From Limosilactobacillus kribbianus (GTDB lineage Bacteria; Bacillota; Bacilli; Lactobacillales; Lactobacillaceae), in NCBI RefSeq assembly GCF_026413145.1, contig NZ_JAOVYZ010000003.1, positions 1 through 64,000 of the forward strand: a stretch of DNA of 64,000 nt. The letters run 5' to 3'. Position 1 is the stretch's first letter. Every line of letters begins with the position of its first letter. Below the pieces are notes generated by a model. The model saw only the letters and a list, made by a program, of their open reading frames with translations, was not told the DNA's origin and made no database searches. The translations under genes and the position numbers were made by a program. This document shows, in pieces, positions 39,408-48,627 of the stretch.

Positions 39408-40748
39408 TTGGCTACTAACCAGCACAGCATCAAACGGTCCCGCGACGTTTTGAGACCCGCACCCGTCACCTCATTTTTCAGCCTGGTCGTCAGCGGCAGC
39501 ATAGTCGGCGCGATCACCGGCCTAATCGTCAGCATTTTTCGGTGGATTATCGACCACGCAATGAAGGCTCTAATGGTCATCTATCCCCAGATGGCCCAGC
39601 ATCCCCTCTACCTAATCCCCTACATCATCCTCACGGTAGTCATCATTTGGCTGCTCAACAAGATTATGCAGGCGGAACCAATTGACTTAGTCGGTTCCGG
39701 GGTCCCTCAGATCCAGGAGATCCTCCGCGGACAACACCGAATGAATGCCAAGGATGTTCTGTGGCGGCGCTTCGTTGGTGGCCTTCTGGCAATCTGTCCG
39801 GGACTTTTTCTCGGCCGCGAGGGCCCCTGCATCCAAATGGGCGCCTGTGTCGGCCAAATTCTCGGCGAGGGCTTCCATCTAAGCACCAAGCAAAAGCGCT
39901 TTTTGATGGAGAGCGGCATTGCGGCCGGCTTATCGGCGGCCTTCTCTGCCCCCCTGGCCGGCGTGATCTTTTTAGTGGAGGAAATCACCTTTAAGTTTCG
40001 CCCACGCAAGTGCATGGCCGCCCTCGCCGCGGCCATCAGTGCCGACTTGGTAACGGTGGCCTTCTTCGGCGTCCACCCCTGCCTCTACCTGCCGCTGCAG
40101 GCCGACTTGCCAGCGTCTGCTTACAGCTGGCTGATTCTGGTTGGGGTCATCATTGGGGTTCTGGCCTTTTGCTACCAGTACACCCTGCTTAACCTGCACT
40201 GGTGGTTCAGCAAATTACCCCTGCCTCAAAAATACCACAAGGCAATCCCGCTCCTGCTGGTCATTCCGATCGGCCTGTGGAACGCCCGGGTGCTTGGTGG
40301 CAGCCATGGCTTCATCCTCTACCTTACCAAGCTGCCTGCCACCGTGCCGCTAAGCAACCTGCTCGTCATCTTCCTCATCTTTCTCGCACTGCGCTTTGTC
40401 TTTTCAATGATTAGCTACGGTTCCACCGTGCCGGGTGGGATCTTCATGCCCCTGCTGGTTCTCGGTGCCCTGATCGGTGGAATCATCGGCATCGTGATGA
40501 TCAACCATCACCTAATTCCGGCCACCTGCTTCTTGAACCTGATCGTCATCACGATGGCCGCCTACTTCGGCGCGGTTGAGGGCACTCCCTTCACCGCCCT
40601 AACCCTCTTAACAGAAATGGTGGGGTCGATCGAACAGATCCTGCCGATGGTCTTACTCACCTTCATCGCCTATCTGACCTGCAACGTGCTGGGCGGACGG
40701 CCAATCCATGCGGCCCTGCGCGAGGAAATGACCTTTGAAGGGGCGTAG
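39408..40748 (+). CDS. CLC chloride channel / H+-Cl- antiporter
   Basis: 446 residues. Selectivity-filter motifs GSGVPQI, GREGPCIQMG and GGIFMP are present, with the gating Glu in GREGP and an inner proton-path Glu in FLVEEITF, so exchange rather than channel activity is expected. GSGVP rather than GNN argues against a fluoride exporter. No CBS domains. The chosen start is TTG 39408, with AAGGAGG eight bases upstream; the frame is open to an ATG at 39369 that lacks one. Confidence 0.88.
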   Translation: MATNQHSIKRSRDVLRPAPVTSFFSLVVSGSIVGAITGLIVSIFRWIIDHAMKALMVIYPQMAQHPLYLIPYIILTVVIIWLLNKIMQAEPIDLVGSGVPQIQEILRGQHRMNAKDVLWRRFVGGLLAICPGLFLGREGPCIQMGACVGQILGEGFHLSTKQKRFLMESGIAAGLSAAFSAPLAGVIFLVEEITFKFRPRKCMAALAAAISADLVTVAFFGVHPCLYLPLQADLPASAYSWLILVGVIIGVLAFCYQYTLLNLHWWFSKLPLPQKYHKAIPLLLVIPIGLWNARVLGGSHGFILYLTKLPATVPLSNLLVIFLIFLALRFVFSMISYGSTVPGGIFMPLLVLGALIGGIIGIVMINHHLIPATCFLNLIVITMAAYFGAVEGTPFTALTLLTEMVGSIEQILPMVLLTFIAYLTCNVLGGRPIHAALREEMTFEGA

Positions 40749-40762
40749 TTTAGGACTATAAT
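40735..40762 (+). promoter_or_regulatory. tenA promoter
   Basis: -35 TTGAAG (40735-40740, inside the end of the CLC gene), 16-base spacer, -10 TATAAT (40757-40762), then the TPP riboswitch. Confidence 0.65.
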
Positions 40763-40780
40763 AAATTTAACTGATAATTC

Positions 40781-40858
40781 ACTAGGGGTGCTTTTTTGGC
40801 TGAGATTATACCCTTGAACCTGAACAGGATAATACCTGCGCGAGGAAACGTGTCTAAC
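40781..40858 (+). ncRNA. TPP riboswitch (THI element)
   Basis: Conserved core GGCTGAGATTATACCC, ACCTGAACAGGATAATACCTG and CGAGGAAACGTG in order, preceded by AGGGGTGC. It controls the single downstream gene tenA. Confidence 0.96.
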
Positions 40859-40868
40859 ATTGATCTTG

Positions 40869-40913
40869 AAAAGGCTCCCTTTGTTTTATCATCAAAACGA
40901 AAGGAGCCCTTTT
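40869..40913 (+). promoter_or_regulatory. Expression platform of the TPP riboswitch
   Basis: AAAAGGCTCC (40869-40878) pairs with GGAGCCCTTTT, extended by CTTTGTTTT with AAAACGAAAG. The 3' arm contains the tenA Shine-Dalgarno AAGGAG and ends in four T residues, so the hairpin can hide the ribosome site and may also terminate transcription. Confidence 0.75.
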
Positions 40914-40915
40914 AC

Positions 40916-41569
40916 ATGGTTAAATTTTCAGAACAGGTCCACCGCGATACTAAAAAGCTGTGGCAAAAAAGCTTCGACCACCCCTTCATCAAGGAAATGG
41001 TCACCGGTGAGCTACCAGAAGACAAGTTTAAGTTCTACGTGATCCAGGATTACCACTATCTCAAGGTCTTCGATCAGCTGCACTTAAAGCTCGCCCAGCA
41101 GCTCCCCGGTCCACAGCGTCAGGTTGTCGAGGATTACATGCAAAACCTGACCGTCGACGAACTCGAGGCCCGCAACCACACCTTCCAAAAGCTCGGCATC
41201 AGCCAGGACGAGTGGGCGCAGACCCCGCTGGCCCCAGCAAACTACAACTACCTCAACCACATGCGCCATAGTCTGGCAACCTCACCCGCCGTGGGCCTGG
41301 CCTCGTTTCTCCCCTGCCCCTGGCTGTACGTTGAACTCGCGACCCACTGGCAGCACGCTAACAGCCCGGTCGAAGTCTACGATGACTTTTTCCAAACCTA
41401 CGAGGAGGCGGCACAAGATAAAAGCACGGTCCCGATGATTGAACTGATGGACCAGCTGGCTACCCAAGCTGACCTTAAGGAAAGGGCCACGATGGCGCGG
41501 GCCTTTGTGCGCAGTTCATACTACGAGCTGCAGTTTTGGCAAATGGCTTACCACCAGCAGCAGTGGTAA
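40916..41569 (+). CDS. tenA: TenA family thiaminase II / aminopyrimidine aminohydrolase
   Basis: 217 residues, haem-oxygenase-like helical fold. The active-site Cys is in SFLPCPWLY, as in B. subtilis TenA. TenA hydrolyses thiamine breakdown products to recover the pyrimidine HMP, so it is a salvage enzyme; no other thiamine gene is adjacent. Start 40916 follows AAAGGAG; a longer frame runs back through the riboswitch and is not the start. Confidence 0.95.
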   Translation: MVKFSEQVHRDTKKLWQKSFDHPFIKEMVTGELPEDKFKFYVIQDYHYLKVFDQLHLKLAQQLPGPQRQVVEDYMQNLTVDELEARNHTFQKLGISQDEWAQTPLAPANYNYLNHMRHSLATSPAVGLASFLPCPWLYVELATHWQHANSPVEVYDDFFQTYEEAAQDKSTVPMIELMDQLATQADLKERATMARAFVRSSYYELQFWQMAYHQQQW

Positions 41570-41579
41570 TAATTGATGA

Positions 41580-41608
41580 AAGCACTGATGGGAATTCCAC
41601 CAGTGCTT
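41580..41608 (+). terminator. tenA terminator
   Basis: AAGCACTG / CAGTGCTT stem with a 13-base loop, followed by CTTTTATT. Confidence 0.75.
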
Positions 41609-41627
41609 CTTTTATTATGAACAAGAA

Positions 41628-41657
41628 AAGCAGCGCTTCCCCAAGTCAGCACTGCTT
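41628..41657 (-). terminator. Terminator at the end of the cob operon
   Basis: Minus strand AAGCAGTGCT, 10-base loop, AGCGCTGCTT, then TTCTTG, just after the EamA transporter stop. It marks the operon end after, not before, the transporter. Confidence 0.7.
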
Positions 41658-41662
41658 AATAA

Positions 41663-42532
41663 CTATTCGGCCGCCAGCGTATCGGCAACCACAATCCAGA
41701 TTCCCACAACCATCAAAATGAATGCCAGCACAAACTGGCCGGTGATTGCTTCATGAAGAAAGATCAAAGACAGGATGACCGAAACAAACGGGCTGATGGC
41801 ATAGTACGCACTCGTTTTGGCAGCGCCAAGGTAACGCTGAGCAAGAACGTACATCAGAATACTCAGCCCAAAGGCAAAGAAACCCAGAATCAAACAGGTC
41901 AGGATAACGCTGCCGCTCGTCACAGCCCGCTCACCCGCAACCAGAGCGACCAGGTAACTGCCGCAGCCAACGCCGAGGCCCTTAACGATCACCACCTGAA
42001 TGGGATTTTTGACCGAAAGCTTTTTTGTAAAGTTGTTTTCAAGCCCCCACAGAACGGTTGCTAAGAGCCCCCATACGATTCCCCACGAAACTTTGAGGTG
42101 GCTGGCGTCAAAAGATAAGACGATGCTGGCGATCAAAATGATCACAATGCCGCCCCAGAGACGCCGGGAGATCCGTTCGCCGAAAAAGAGGGCAATAATT
42201 GAAGTCGCAACAATTTCGAAGTTGCCAACCAATGACATTGATACTGCCGAAGAAAGCTTAATTCCCAGATTCAGCAAGATCCCCGCGCCAACATTGAGAA
42301 CAATGACAATTGCAAGGTCGAAGATGTCCGCAGAATCAATGCTCTTTTCGTTTTGCTCAAAGCGACGTTTAAATAACAGGTACAAAATGCCCAGGCCAAT
42401 CCCTGAGCCCAGATATAAATAGGCCGTCAAATACGCTGGCGGGCAGCTAATTCCTAAGACTTTAGCTGCCGGGGTGTAGACCGCGTACAACAGGGCCGAA
42501 AGAAGTGCGTAACCAATTGCTAATCTTTTCAA
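41663..42532 (-). CDS. EamA/DMT-family transporter at the end of the cobalamin operon
   Basis: 289 residues with about ten hydrophobic segments in two EamA repeats (SLVGNFEIVATSIIALFFGERI in the first, the second ending SVILSLIFLHEAITG). The preferred start is TTG 42532, nine bases after a GGAG that directly follows the cobT stop; a TTG at 42547 lies within the ribosome site. Only 16 bases separate it from cobT, and a terminator follows it, so it belongs to the operon. Substrate unknown: a lower-ligand base, ribazole, a precursor or cobamide export are possible. Confidence 0.85.
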   Translation of the reverse strand: MKRLAIGYALLSALLYAVYTPAAKVLGISCPPAYLTAYLYLGSGIGLGILYLLFKRRFEQNEKSIDSADIFDLAIVIVLNVGAGILLNLGIKLSSAVSMSLVGNFEIVATSIIALFFGERISRRLWGGIVIILIASIVLSFDASHLKVSWGIVWGLLATVLWGLENNFTKKLSVKNPIQVVIVKGLGVGCGSYLVALVAGERAVTSGSVILTCLILGFFAFGLSILMYVLAQRYLGAAKTSAYYAISPFVSVILSLIFLHEAITGQFVLAFILMVVGIWIVVADTLAAE

Positions 42533-42548
42533 AATAAACTGCTCCAAA

Positions 42549-43601
42549 CTATGGAATAAAGTTAAAATCCATTTCCTGTAACGTGTTCATATTTGTCAAA
42601 ATGGCCTTGATTCCATCGAGCCATGGCAAAATCATCATGGCGCCGCTGCCCTCACCAATGCACATCTGGATATCAATATACGGCCGCAGCTTGAGGGCGT
42701 CGAGCACGATCCGCGAGCCTTGTTCATTGGACTTATGGGTTGGAATCATGTAGGCGGTGATTCCTGGACAAATGGTGTTTGCCAATAAGGCGGCCGAATA
42801 AGACAAGAAGCCGTCCAGCAAGACCGGCTTGCCCATGGCCCCCGCCGAAAGCATTGCGCCCGCCATGGCACCTAATTCCAGTGCGCCGACCTCACTCAAG
42901 ACCTTGAGTGCATCCGTGGTTTGGTGGCCGAAGAAGCCGGCCCGCTGCAGGCTCGCATCAACCACTTCGACCTTATGCTTGAGCCGCTCATCGGAAATGT
43001 TTGAGCCCCGACCGACAACCTCTTCACCGCTCTTCCCCAGAATCGCGGCAATAATTGCCGAGGCCGCCGTGGTGTTGCCCATACCGAGCTCACCCGTCGC
43101 CAGCACCTGGTAGCCATCTTCAAAGGCTTCAATTCCCTTGTTAAAGCCGTACTGCACTGCTTCTTTGGCTTCAGTCATTGTCATTGCCGGTTCAACCAGC
43201 ATGTCGCCCGTTTCGTGCCGAATTTTGCGGACTTTGACCAGCGGCGAGTGCAGTTCGGTCTTAATTCCAATGTCATAAACCTGAATTGCACAGTCATAGG
43301 CCTTGGCCAGGGCCGCCACCGTCGTATGCCCCTTCATCATGTTTACCGCTTGAATTGCCGTAATTTTTTGCGGACTGGCGGAAACTCCTTCGTGCACTAC
43401 CCCGCTGTCGGCCGCGAAGACCAGGCATTTCCGTGGTTTCACGTTAAAGTCGGTTGTCCGATAGATCCCTGCCAAGTGGTCGGCAAGTTCCTCGAGCCGG
43501 CCGAGGCCTTTGACTGGCTTGGCTAGATTATCCAGGCGTTCCTGCATTTCTGCCATCTTCTGCTGATCAAGGGGTTGAAGTTGAACGTCACTATATTTCA
43601 T
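42549..43601 (-). CDS. cobT: Nicotinate-nucleotide-dimethylbenzimidazole phosphoribosyltransferase
   Basis: 350 residues. Activates the lower-ligand base of the cobamide by transferring ribose phosphate from nicotinate mononucleotide. The catalytic Glu is in CIGEGSGAMM near the C-terminus; GELGMGNTTAASA is the phosphate-binding region. L. reuteri attaches adenine to give pseudocobalamin; the base used here cannot be told. AAAGGG precedes the ATG, two bases after the hemD stop. Confidence 0.95.
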   Translation of the reverse strand: MKYSDVQLQPLDQQKMAEMQERLDNLAKPVKGLGRLEELADHLAGIYRTTDFNVKPRKCLVFAADSGVVHEGVSASPQKITAIQAVNMMKGHTTVAALAKAYDCAIQVYDIGIKTELHSPLVKVRKIRHETGDMLVEPAMTMTEAKEAVQYGFNKGIEAFEDGYQVLATGELGMGNTTAASAIIAAILGKSGEEVVGRGSNISDERLKHKVEVVDASLQRAGFFGHQTTDALKVLSEVGALELGAMAGAMLSAGAMGKPVLLDGFLSYSAALLANTICPGITAYMIPTHKSNEQGSRIVLDALKLRPYIDIQMCIGEGSGAMMILPWLDGIKAILTNMNTLQEMDFNFIP

Positions 43602-43602
43602 T

Positions 43603-44313
43603 TTAATGATCCCTTTCGTATTTCCACAGGTTGTCTAAGACATTGTCGAGTACCTTTTGCTTGCTGTCGGGAAAAATCACTTTTAACCCCTTTTTCTGCA
43701 GATACTCCCCAGTGCTCTTTCCCAAGACATAGTAGTTAATGTCGCGATAACTGCTGCTATCGACCTTCGTCATTACTTCATACATCCGATCAAAGTTAGA
43801 GGGACTGGTGACGAGGGCACTGGTGATGTGTTGCTTCATAAAGATCTTCAGCGCCTTACCAGCATGTGCTTGATCCCAAGTGTTGCGATAAATTACCAAT
43901 TTTTCGCCAATGAAGTCGGCATAGTACTTGTTTGCCAGGTCACCGATTAGCCAGCAAACGTCGGTGATCCCGTCATGTTTCAATTCCGTCAAGAGCGCCT
44001 GCCGATTTTCCCCGGCAGCGACCTTAATCGGGTTAGCAACGTTTGCCGCCAGGAGATCCCGTGCCTTGGCACTCAAGACATAAATCGTGGCCGTTGGATT
44101 GAGCTTTTTCAAGTGATCACAATAGGTTTGCGCGCCGAATAAACTCGTAATTGCCAGGGTATTACTCTCCCGCAAGCGCGCTTTCTCCGCCGCATTGAGC
44201 TTAACCGCTTTCAAAATCCGAAACGGAAAATAGATCACATCATCTTTTTGCTCCAATTTCATTCGCCAATAAATTGGAACCTTATTTTTCGGGTACGTAA
44301 TTAAAATTGCCAA
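43603..44313 (-). CDS. hemD: Uroporphyrinogen-III synthase (standalone)
   Basis: 236 residues, two-lobed HemD fold by eye: an N-terminal lobe starting MAILITYPKNK and a C-terminal lobe with VTSPSNFDRMYEV and YVLGKSTGEYLQKKGL. It closes hydroxymethylbilane to uroporphyrinogen III. The start is TTG 44313, seven bases after AGGAGG; the longer frame overlaps cobC. A second HemD domain is fused to cobA in the same operon. Confidence 0.85.
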   Translation of the reverse strand: MAILITYPKNKVPIYWRMKLEQKDDVIYFPFRILKAVKLNAAEKARLRESNTLAITSLFGAQTYCDHLKKLNPTATIYVLSAKARDLLAANVANPIKVAAGENRQALLTELKHDGITDVCWLIGDLANKYYADFIGEKLVIYRNTWDQAHAGKALKIFMKQHITSALVTSPSNFDRMYEVMTKVDSSSYRDINYYVLGKSTGEYLQKKGLKVIFPDSKQKVLDNVLDNLWKYERDH

Positions 44314-44324
44314 AATTTTTCCTC

Positions 44325-44915
44325 CTACAAATTGAGCTGCCAACGTTGGACCTTGCCCGCTTGCAGCTCCAGCGCGCTATAACACGCTGCCTTAAAATCA
44401 AGTGAATAAAAATCGGCGCTTGGATCCACCAATTCTTGATAGATCAAGCGAATTGTCCCCAGGTGGGCAACCACCATCACGGTATCTTCATCCGTGGAGT
44501 GCGCCAAAAGCCAGTTGAGCCCCCGCAAAACCCGCGTCCGGAATTCAGGAAAGGGCTCAACCGTCGGCGGTGCATAGGTCAATGGTGCCTGTAGCCAGCG
44601 CTGCCACTCCTGCGGATAGCGCGCTTCGATCTCGTCGGCATCCAGTCCTTCCCAATCACCAAAGCCCTTTTCCGCGAGGTTTGGAATGGTGATTGTGGGC
44701 ACGGCTGGCAAGGCCTTTTGCAGAGGACGCAGCGTTTCCTGTGTCCGGCGTAGATTTGTTTTTACCAAAATCGTTGGTGCTTCTTTTTGGACCTTTGCCG
44801 CGAGCTTCAAGGCTTGCTGGCGGCCATGCTCATCTAAGGGCACATCGGCCTGCCCGTAGAATTTGCGCTGTTTATTATATTCGGTTTCCCCGTGCCGGGC
44901 TAAAAGTAATCTCAT
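44325..44915 (-). CDS. cobC: Alpha-ribazole phosphatase
   Basis: 196 residues, histidine phosphatase superfamily. The catalytic His is in LLLARHGETEYN (residues 3-14) and the second His in VVAHLGTIRL. It removes the 5'-phosphate from alpha-ribazole phosphate or the finished cobamide phosphate. The ATG overlaps the cobS stop. Operon context supports CobC over a general phosphoglycerate mutase-like enzyme. Confidence 0.9.
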   Translation of the reverse strand: MRLLLARHGETEYNKQRKFYGQADVPLDEHGRQQALKLAAKVQKEAPTILVKTNLRRTQETLRPLQKALPAVPTITIPNLAEKGFGDWEGLDADEIEARYPQEWQRWLQAPLTYAPPTVEPFPEFRTRVLRGLNWLLAHSTDEDTVMVVAHLGTIRLIYQELVDPSADFYSLDFKAACYSALELQAGKVQRWQLNL

Positions 44916-45673
44916 CAGCCCAGCCTCATCAAAATAGTCAGTGCAAGCAAAAAGATCAGCGGGGAAAGGGAAGCAAAGGCACCCAGGGTATCGCCGGGGG
45001 TTCCGCCGAGGACTTTGGTGACCTTGCGCCGGTAAAAGTAAGCGGCGAGTGGGATCATCAGGTAGCTAATCAACCCCTGCCAGGAAAAGCAAAGGGTCAC
45101 CACCACTAAGGCAAAAACTTGGGCTACTACAATCCGCCACGGTTGAATGCCCAGCCAAATGTTGGAAAGCCCCTTCTTGTTCCCCGGATAGACCATGTGG
45201 TAAAAGAGCAAGGACAGACCGGCCTTGGTCAGCATGGTCAGACACACCGTTAAAAGAACCATGTGCAAGCGGTCAAAATGAGAACTGATAATCATTCCTA
45301 AACCGCCAACCAGGCAGTAGTAATAGATGAGTGCCAGGCTGCCCATCGTCCCGAGCCGACTATCCTTCATGATCTTAAAAATCTTGTCGGGCGTCCGCGA
45401 CGAAAATAAGCCGTCCGCCATATCCGCCAGGGCGTCCAAATGAAAGCCCCCCGTTAACAGCCCATCCGTGATCCAGTACAGGAGCCAGGCAAACCAAAGG
45501 GGAAAAAGCGCGGTGTAGCCCCAAAAGAGCAATCCCTCAACGCAGCCGAGCAAAAAGCCAAACAGGGTAATGTATTGAATACTCGTCTTAAATTTATTAG
45601 TTGCGTCGTCAATCGGAACCGGGATATTAAGCTTTGTAAAAAATTGACCAAATAAAATTAATGCTTTGCCCAT
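44915..45673 (-). CDS. cobS: Adenosylcobinamide-GDP ribazoletransferase
   Basis: 252 residues, integral membrane protein with about five to six hydrophobic segments. GGFHLDALADMADGLFSSRT is the conserved CobS active-site region. It joins the activated ribazole to adenosylcobinamide-GDP in the membrane. TAGGTGATG precedes the start; nine bases from the cobU stop. Confidence 0.95.
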   Translation of the reverse strand: MGKALILFGQFFTKLNIPVPIDDATNKFKTSIQYITLFGFLLGCVEGLLFWGYTALFPLWFAWLLYWITDGLLTGGFHLDALADMADGLFSSRTPDKIFKIMKDSRLGTMGSLALIYYYCLVGGLGMIISSHFDRLHMVLLTVCLTMLTKAGLSLLFYHMVYPGNKKGLSNIWLGIQPWRIVVAQVFALVVVTLCFSWQGLISYLMIPLAAYFYRRKVTKVLGGTPGDTLGAFASLSPLIFLLALTILMRLG

Positions 45674-45681
45674 TTCATCAC

Positions 45682-46272
45682 CTACTTAATTTTTTGTGCA
45701 ATGCCACTGACAACAAAATAGACTGAGTCAGCCTGCTTGGCGATGAGCTGATTAACTTCCCCATAGAGGTCGCGCAGAATCCGCGTCTGTTTCGTGGCCG
45801 GGACAACTCCCAAACCGACTTCATCACTGACAATCACCATTGACTGCTGATTGGCGCGCTGAGCCTGCAGGATTTTTTGCCAGTTATCCATAATCAGCTG
45901 GCGGATTGCAGCCAAGTCATCAGCCGTGGTCGCTTCCAAATACTCATCAATTTTATCCGCCGTGGTTTGCTTCAGGACGCAATCGTAAAAGAGGTTGGTC
46001 ACCAGCATGATCGCGTCATCAAGCAAATAGCCATCAAGGTGGCGCTGAGCGATCAACTGCTCAATTCCCCGATACTGTTCAGCGGTCTCCCAGTTGGCGG
46101 ACCGCCGTGCCTGATGCCGGCGGATTCGCAGCTGCATTTCACCGTCGGGGTTCTTCACGACCCCCGTTGCAATGTAGCAGACGTGCTGGTCGCGGGAATA
46201 CAAATTTTCGGCAAATTCAGACTTGCCGCTCTTGGCGCCCCCAATGACAAAGGTAAGTCCCTTCTTTTCCAT
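45682..46272 (-). CDS. cobU: Adenosylcobinamide kinase / guanylyltransferase
   Basis: 196 residues. P-loop GGAKSGKSEFAE at residues 9-20. The His of RIRRHQARRSANWETAEQ is the probable guanylylated residue, and VIVSDEVGLGVVP is conserved. It phosphorylates and then GMP-activates adenosylcobinamide. ATG 46272 follows GGAAGG. A terminator separates it from hemL. Confidence 0.95.
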   Translation of the reverse strand: MEKKGLTFVIGGAKSGKSEFAENLYSRDQHVCYIATGVVKNPDGEMQLRIRRHQARRSANWETAEQYRGIEQLIAQRHLDGYLLDDAIMLVTNLFYDCVLKQTTADKIDEYLEATTADDLAAIRQLIMDNWQKILQAQRANQQSMVIVSDEVGLGVVPATKQTRILRDLYGEVNQLIAKQADSVYFVVSGIAQKIK

Positions 46273-46288
46273 TATCTTTTCACCTTCC

Positions 46289-46325
46289 AAAAAGGGGCCG
46301 TGACAAATCACTGTCACAGCCCCTT
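46289..46325 (-). terminator. Internal terminator between hemL and cobU
   Basis: Minus strand AAGGGGCTGTGACA, short loop, TGTCACGGCCCCTT with TTTTT, directly after the hemL stop. It should end or reduce transcription before cobU. Confidence 0.85.
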
Positions 46326-46333
46326 AATCTTAA

Positions 46334-47629
46334 TTAATTGGTTGCTGCCTTAAATGCGGCATCAAATGCTGCAATTGTCTTTTCAATGTCCTCGTCGGTG
46401 TGCTTCGTTGAGATAAAGTTCGTCTCAAATTGAGATGGTGCGACGTAGACACCATTCTCAAGCAGCTTCCAGAAGCACTTTTCAAAGAGCTGCTGGTCGC
46501 AAGCCTTGACGTCATCGAAGTTATTGATCGGATTGCTGTTGTAGAAGTAGCTCCACATAGTCCCAACGTGGTGAACAGTCATTGGAACCCCGTACTTGTC
46601 AGCCGCAGCCTTAATACCAGCGGTCAGGGTGGCCACCTTCTTTTCCATCTGGTCATAGTCTTCTGGCGTCAGTTGTTCCAGCGTGCTGATTCCACCGGTC
46701 ATGGCCAATGGGTTCCCGGAAAGCGTCCCCGCGTGATAAATGCTACCAGCTGGGGTGATGTTTTCCATGATTTCGCGCCGGCCACCAAATGCACCAACCG
46801 GCAGGCCACCGCCGATGACCTTCCCCAGCGTGGTCAGGTCAGGAGTGATGTTAACCAGACTCTGCACACCGTGGAAGGCAGCCCGGAAGCCGGACATTAC
46901 TTCGTCAAAGATCAAGAGGGCACCGTGTTCCTTGGTCACATCCCGCAGCGTCTGCAGGAATTCTTGGGTTCCTGGAATAACACCCATGTTCCCAGCAACT
47001 GGTTCCACGATCGCACAAGCAATCTCATCCCCATGACTGGCAAACAGCTTCTTAACCCCTTCAACGTCATTGTAGGCCACCGTCAGCGTATCATAGGCCA
47101 GGTCATCAGGAACACCTGGCGACGTGTTAATGCCAAAGGTTGCCAGCCCTGAACCGGCATCAACCAGCAGTGAGTCGCTGTGACCGTGGTAATTGCCGAC
47201 AAACTTGACGATCTTGTCCCGGTGAGTGTAGCCCCGGGCCAACCGAATCGCACTCATCGTTGCTTCCGTTCCGGAAGAAACCATCCGAATCATTTCGATT
47301 GAAGGCATGATCCGGTTGACGATCTTGGCCAACTCGGTTTCTTGCAGAGTTGGAGCACCGTAGCTGGTTCCCTTGGCAACCGCCTTGTCCAGTTCGGCAA
47401 CCACGTGATCATCGGCGTGCCCCAGGATTAATGGTCCCCAGGACAGGACATAGTCGATGTACTTGTTGCCATCAATGTCATAGATGTATTCATTCTTGCC
47501 GTGATCGATAAACAGGGGATCACCGCCGACATTCTTGAAGGCCCGAACAGGACTGTTCACCCCACCCGGCATGTATTGCTGCGCTTCCTTAAACGCAGCC
47601 TTGGATTTTGTTGTATCTAACTTAGTCAA
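46334..47629 (-). CDS. hemL: Glutamate-1-semialdehyde 2,1-aminomutase
   Basis: 431 residues, PLP enzyme giving 5-aminolevulinate. The PLP Lys is in [18 protein letters not shown], and [15 protein letters not shown] is the cofactor phosphate region. The chosen start is TTG 47629 behind AGGTGG; the frame opens with a GTG four codons earlier, inside the ribosome site. Final gene of the hem block. Confidence 0.95.
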   Translation of the reverse strand: MTKLDTTKSKAAFKEAQQYMPGGVNSPVRAFKNVGGDPLFIDHGKNEYIYDIDGNKYIDYVLSWGPLILGHADDHVVAELDKAVAKGTSYGAPTLQETELAKIVNRIMPSIEMIRMVSSGTEATMSAIRLARGYTHRDKIVKFVGNYHGHSDSLLVDAGSGLATFGINTSPGVPDDLAYDTLTVAYNDVEGVKKLFASHGDEIACAIVEPVAGNMGVIPGTQEFLQTLRDVTKEHGALLIFDEVMSGFRAAFHGVQSLVNITPDLTTLGKVIGGGLPVGAFGGRREIMENITPAGSIYHAGTLSGNPLAMTGGISTLEQLTPEDYDQMEKKVATLTAGIKAAADKYGVPMTVHHVGTMWSYFYNSNPINNFDDVKACDQQLFEKCFWKLLENGVYVAPSQFETNFISTKHTDEDIEKTIAAFDAAFKAATN

Positions 47630-47650
47630 AAGTAAAACCACCTATCAAAA

Positions 47651-48622
47651 TTAAAGCTTCTTGGCAACGTCCTTGGCAAAGTAGGTAATGATCAGGTCAG
47701 CACCGGCACGCTTCATCCCCATTAAGACTTCGTAAACGATCTGGTCTTCGTTGATCCAGCCCTTGGCGGCCGTTGCCTTGATCATTGCGTATTCACCGGA
47801 AACGTTGTAGGCAACCAGTGGCAGGTTCGTGTGGTCACGAACTTCGCGCATGATATCCAGGAAGGCCATCGATGGCTTGACCATCACAAAGTCGGCGCCT
47901 TCCTTTTCATCGCTGGCAACTTCCCGCAGCGCTTCACGCCGGTTGGCCGGGTCCATCTGGTAGGTCTTCCGATCTTTTGGTCCTTCCTTGGGTGCCCCAT
48001 CGGCAGCATCACGGAATGGGCCGTAAAATGAGGAAGCAAACTTAACTGCGTAGGACATGATTGGCGTATCCAAGTAGCCCGCTTCATCTAAGCCCTGCCG
48101 AATTGCTGCAACGTAACCATCCATCGCGTTGGAAGGGGCAATGATGTCGGCGCCGGCCTTAACCTGGCTGACGGCGGTCTTCGTCAGGTACTTCAGTGAT
48201 TCATCGTTGACAACCACACCGTCCCGCAGGATTCCACAGTGACCAGTATCGGTGTATTCACACAGACAGGTGTCGGCAATCACGATCAAGTCAGGATAGT
48301 TCTTCTTGATCAGGCGAATTGCCTGCTGAACAATCCCGTCATCTTCCCAAGCACCGGTCCCAAATTCATCTTTCTTTTCAGGAATTCCGAAGACAATCAC
48401 TGACTTGATGCCTAGATCAACGATCTCCTTAATTTCATCAAGGATTGAGTTAATACTATAACGGTAGATTCCCGGCATCGATGCGATTTCTTCCCGATCT
48501 TGAATAGTCGCGTCCACGAAGACCGGCATAATCAAATCATCCTTAGTTAAATGCGTTTCCCTTACCAGATCACGCATTGCAGCACTAGTCCGTAAACGAC
48601 GGTGACGATCAAATTGCAACAT
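47651..48622 (-). CDS. hemB: Porphobilinogen synthase
   Basis: 323 residues, TIM barrel. It condenses two 5-aminolevulinates. The metal-binding Cys cluster is [14 protein letters not shown], with Schiff-base Lys in [14 protein letters not shown] and [18 protein letters not shown] precedes the ATG. Confidence 0.97.
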   Translation of the reverse strand: MLQFDRHRRLRTSAAMRDLVRETHLTKDDLIMPVFVDATIQDREEIASMPGIYRYSINSILDEIKEIVDLGIKSVIVFGIPEKKDEFGTGAWEDDGIVQQAIRLIKKNYPDLIVIADTCLCEYTDTGHCGILRDGVVVNDESLKYLTKTAVSQVKAGADIIAPSNAMDGYVAAIRQGLDEAGYLDTPIMSYAVKFASSFYGPFRDAADGAPKEGPKDRKTYQMDPANRREALREVASDEKEGADFVMVKPSMAFLDIMREVRDHTNLPLVAYNVSGEYAMIKATAAKGWINEDQIVYEVLMGMKRAGADLIITYFAKDVAKKL

Positions 48623-48627
48623 GATTT

